Shown here: positions 63,230 to 64,000 of the stretch, piece after piece
Numbering within the stretch: position 1 is the first letter of the stretch
How the letters are laid out: each line of letters opens with the position of its first letter
The notes under the pieces: generated by a model
The model's input: the letters and a program-made list of their open reading frames with translations, nothing else
Database searches by the model: none
Told to the model about the DNA's origin: nothing
Made by a program: the position numbers and the translations under genes
Origin: Burkholderia sp. OK233
GTDB lineage: Bacteria; Pseudomonadota; Gammaproteobacteria; Burkholderiales; Burkholderiaceae
Length of the DNA stretch: 64,000 nt
NCBI RefSeq assembly: GCF_900230185.1
Contig: NZ_OCSR01000001.1
Span: forward strand, 5,704,001-5,768,000
Reading direction: 5' to 3'

Positions 63230-63609
63230 GCGAGAGGCACGATCATGATGATGGTCTTGAGGTTACGGGTAGATCGGGCGACCATCTGGTGCTCGACGAA
63301 GAGCGTGTCATCGCACTGTTTCGCATCGTGCAGGAAGCGCTGACGAACGTCGCGCGCCACGCCGGCGCGAACGAGGTCACGATTTCGCTCGAGCAGGTTG
63401 GGCCGCACCGGAGACTGGAAATACGCAACGACAGGCGCGGGTTCGATTCATCGGCGCCGCGCGCCAAATCGTTTGGGCTTGTCGGCATGAGAGAGAGCGC
63501 GCTGATGCTGGGCGGCGAGATCCCGGTGCATAGCGCGCCCGTCAGCGGCACGTCGATCGCGGTACGCATACCCGCGGATGACGATGCACACCGCCAGGCC
63601 GGCGTTTAA
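63230..63609 (+). pseudogene. Histidine kinase, C-terminal HATPase fragment
   Basis: From about 63250 the frame reads DDGLEVTGRSGDHLVL, then RVIALFRIVQEALTNVARHA with the N-box, and a G-box region KSFGLVGMRESALMLGGEI. This matches the ATPase domain of NarX/UhpB-type sensor kinases. The sensor and phosphoacceptor domains are missing; an apparent start at GTG 63289 lies within the domain. Ends two bases before the convergent hydantoinase gene's stop. Confidence 0.75.
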
Positions 63610-63610
63610 C

Positions 63611-64000
63611 TCATACCTCGGACGCGACTCCATACCCACCGCCACCCGGCGTCTGAATCACGAAAACATCGCCGGCATTCATCTGCACCTGGTGACGCGC
63701 GCCGAAGGTTTCCTGCGCGGACGAACCGGCTCGTTCGACCCAGTTGACGCCGAGCTTGCCCGGCGACCCGCCCGCCATGCCGAACGGCGCCACCCGCCGG
63801 CGGTTCGACAGAATCACGGCGGTCATCGGTTCGAGGAAGCGGACTCGCCGCTCGGTGCCGTCGCCGCCTCGCCATTGCCCTTTGCCGCCGCTGCCGTGAC
63901 GCACCCGGAAGTCATCAAGGCGAACCGGGAAGCGCCATTCGAGCACTTCGGGATCGGTGAGCCGCGAGTTGGTCATGTGTGTCTGCACCGCGCTGCAGCC
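63611..64000 (-). CDS. Hydantoinase B/oxoprolinase family protein, C-terminal part
   Basis: The gene enters from the right edge, so only its last 130 codons are seen. The segment reads THMTNSRLTDPEVLEWRFPV, HGSGGKGQWRGGDGTERRVR and MTAVILSNRRRVAPFGMAGG, and ends MNAGDVFVIQTPGGGGYGVA. This is the highly conserved tail of HyuB/oxoprolinase subunits, which hydrolyse hydantoins or 5-oxoproline with HyuA and ATP. No damage is visible in the part present. Confidence 0.88.
   Translation of the reverse strand, partial: GCSAVQTHMTNSRLTDPEVLEWRFPVRLDDFRVRHGSGGKGQWRGGDGTERRVRFLEPMTAVILSNRRRVAPFGMAGGSPGKLGVNWVERAGSSAQETFGARHQVQMNAGDVFVIQTPGGGGYGVASEV

Overview
This window looks like part of a large, decaying, IS-rich plasmid or megaplasmid from a GC-rich beta-proteobacterium, most likely a Burkholderiaceae such as Burkholderia, Paraburkholderia, Caballeronia or Mycetohabitans. 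The lineage is inferred from Burkholderia-type trimeric autotransporters with an extended signal peptide, a YopJ-family effector, a TTCG-N16-TTCG hrpII box and the IS repertoire. Plasmid status rests on a Rep_3-type initiator gene beside a 13-copy iteron array and a parA-parB operon (46.2-51.0 kb).

Layout. 0-3.7 kb: an IS30 element, then the back half of a Ti-type TraA relaxase-helicase fused tail-to-tail with the 3' end of an amino-acid-binding ABC protein gene. 4.0-9.3 kb: a compact four-gene operon with a LecA-like/beta-barrel protein, a VioB-type ferritin-like protein carrying a cysteine-rich tail with four N-x-C repeats, a DUF692 (MNIO) enzyme and its DUF2063 partner. This looks like a peptide-modifying metalloenzyme system whose substrate is the tail of a large enzyme, and it is the most interesting locus here. 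9.4-20.1 kb: mobile DNA, including an IS6 transposase gene split exactly by a group II intron, whose own RT gene is split by an IS5 element and whose domain 5/6 junction is split by a second group II intron. 20.4-24.2 kb: a cytoplasmic lipase_3-type gene, a second intact IS6 copy with truncated genes on both sides, and an OmpA-like lipoprotein gene. 24.3-34.7 kb: two trimeric autotransporter adhesins and a response regulator.

34.7-44.2 kb: one of two identical IS5-family copies, then a minus-strand operon mixing type IVb pilus proteins (secretin PilN, PilO2, TcpQ-type) with VirB9/VirB10-like secretion-core proteins, two lytic transglycosylases and a rhomboid protease. Two members carry frameshifts, and pilus ATPase, platform and pilin genes are absent, so it is probably a remnant. 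44.4-45.9 kb: an IS4-family element with a perfect 10-bp target duplication upstream of that operon. 46.2-51.0 kb: replication and partition. 51.1-51.6 kb: four copies of a 116-131-bp structured repeat of unknown nature. 51.65-54.29 kb: an intact IS66 element with an 8-bp duplication. 54.3-58.2 kb: decayed sequence and the second IS5-family copy. 58.6-63.0 kb: IS1595 and IS6 remnants, a candidate type III effector behind a perfect hrpII box, an alginate-lyase fragment and a YopJ-family acetyltransferase effector. 63.2-64 kb: a histidine-kinase fragment and the end of a hydantoinase B gene.

Most clean gene boundaries here are IS insertion points, several with intact target duplications, so the plasmid is still being remodelled. 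All family assignments come from reading motifs by eye; no database search was run.
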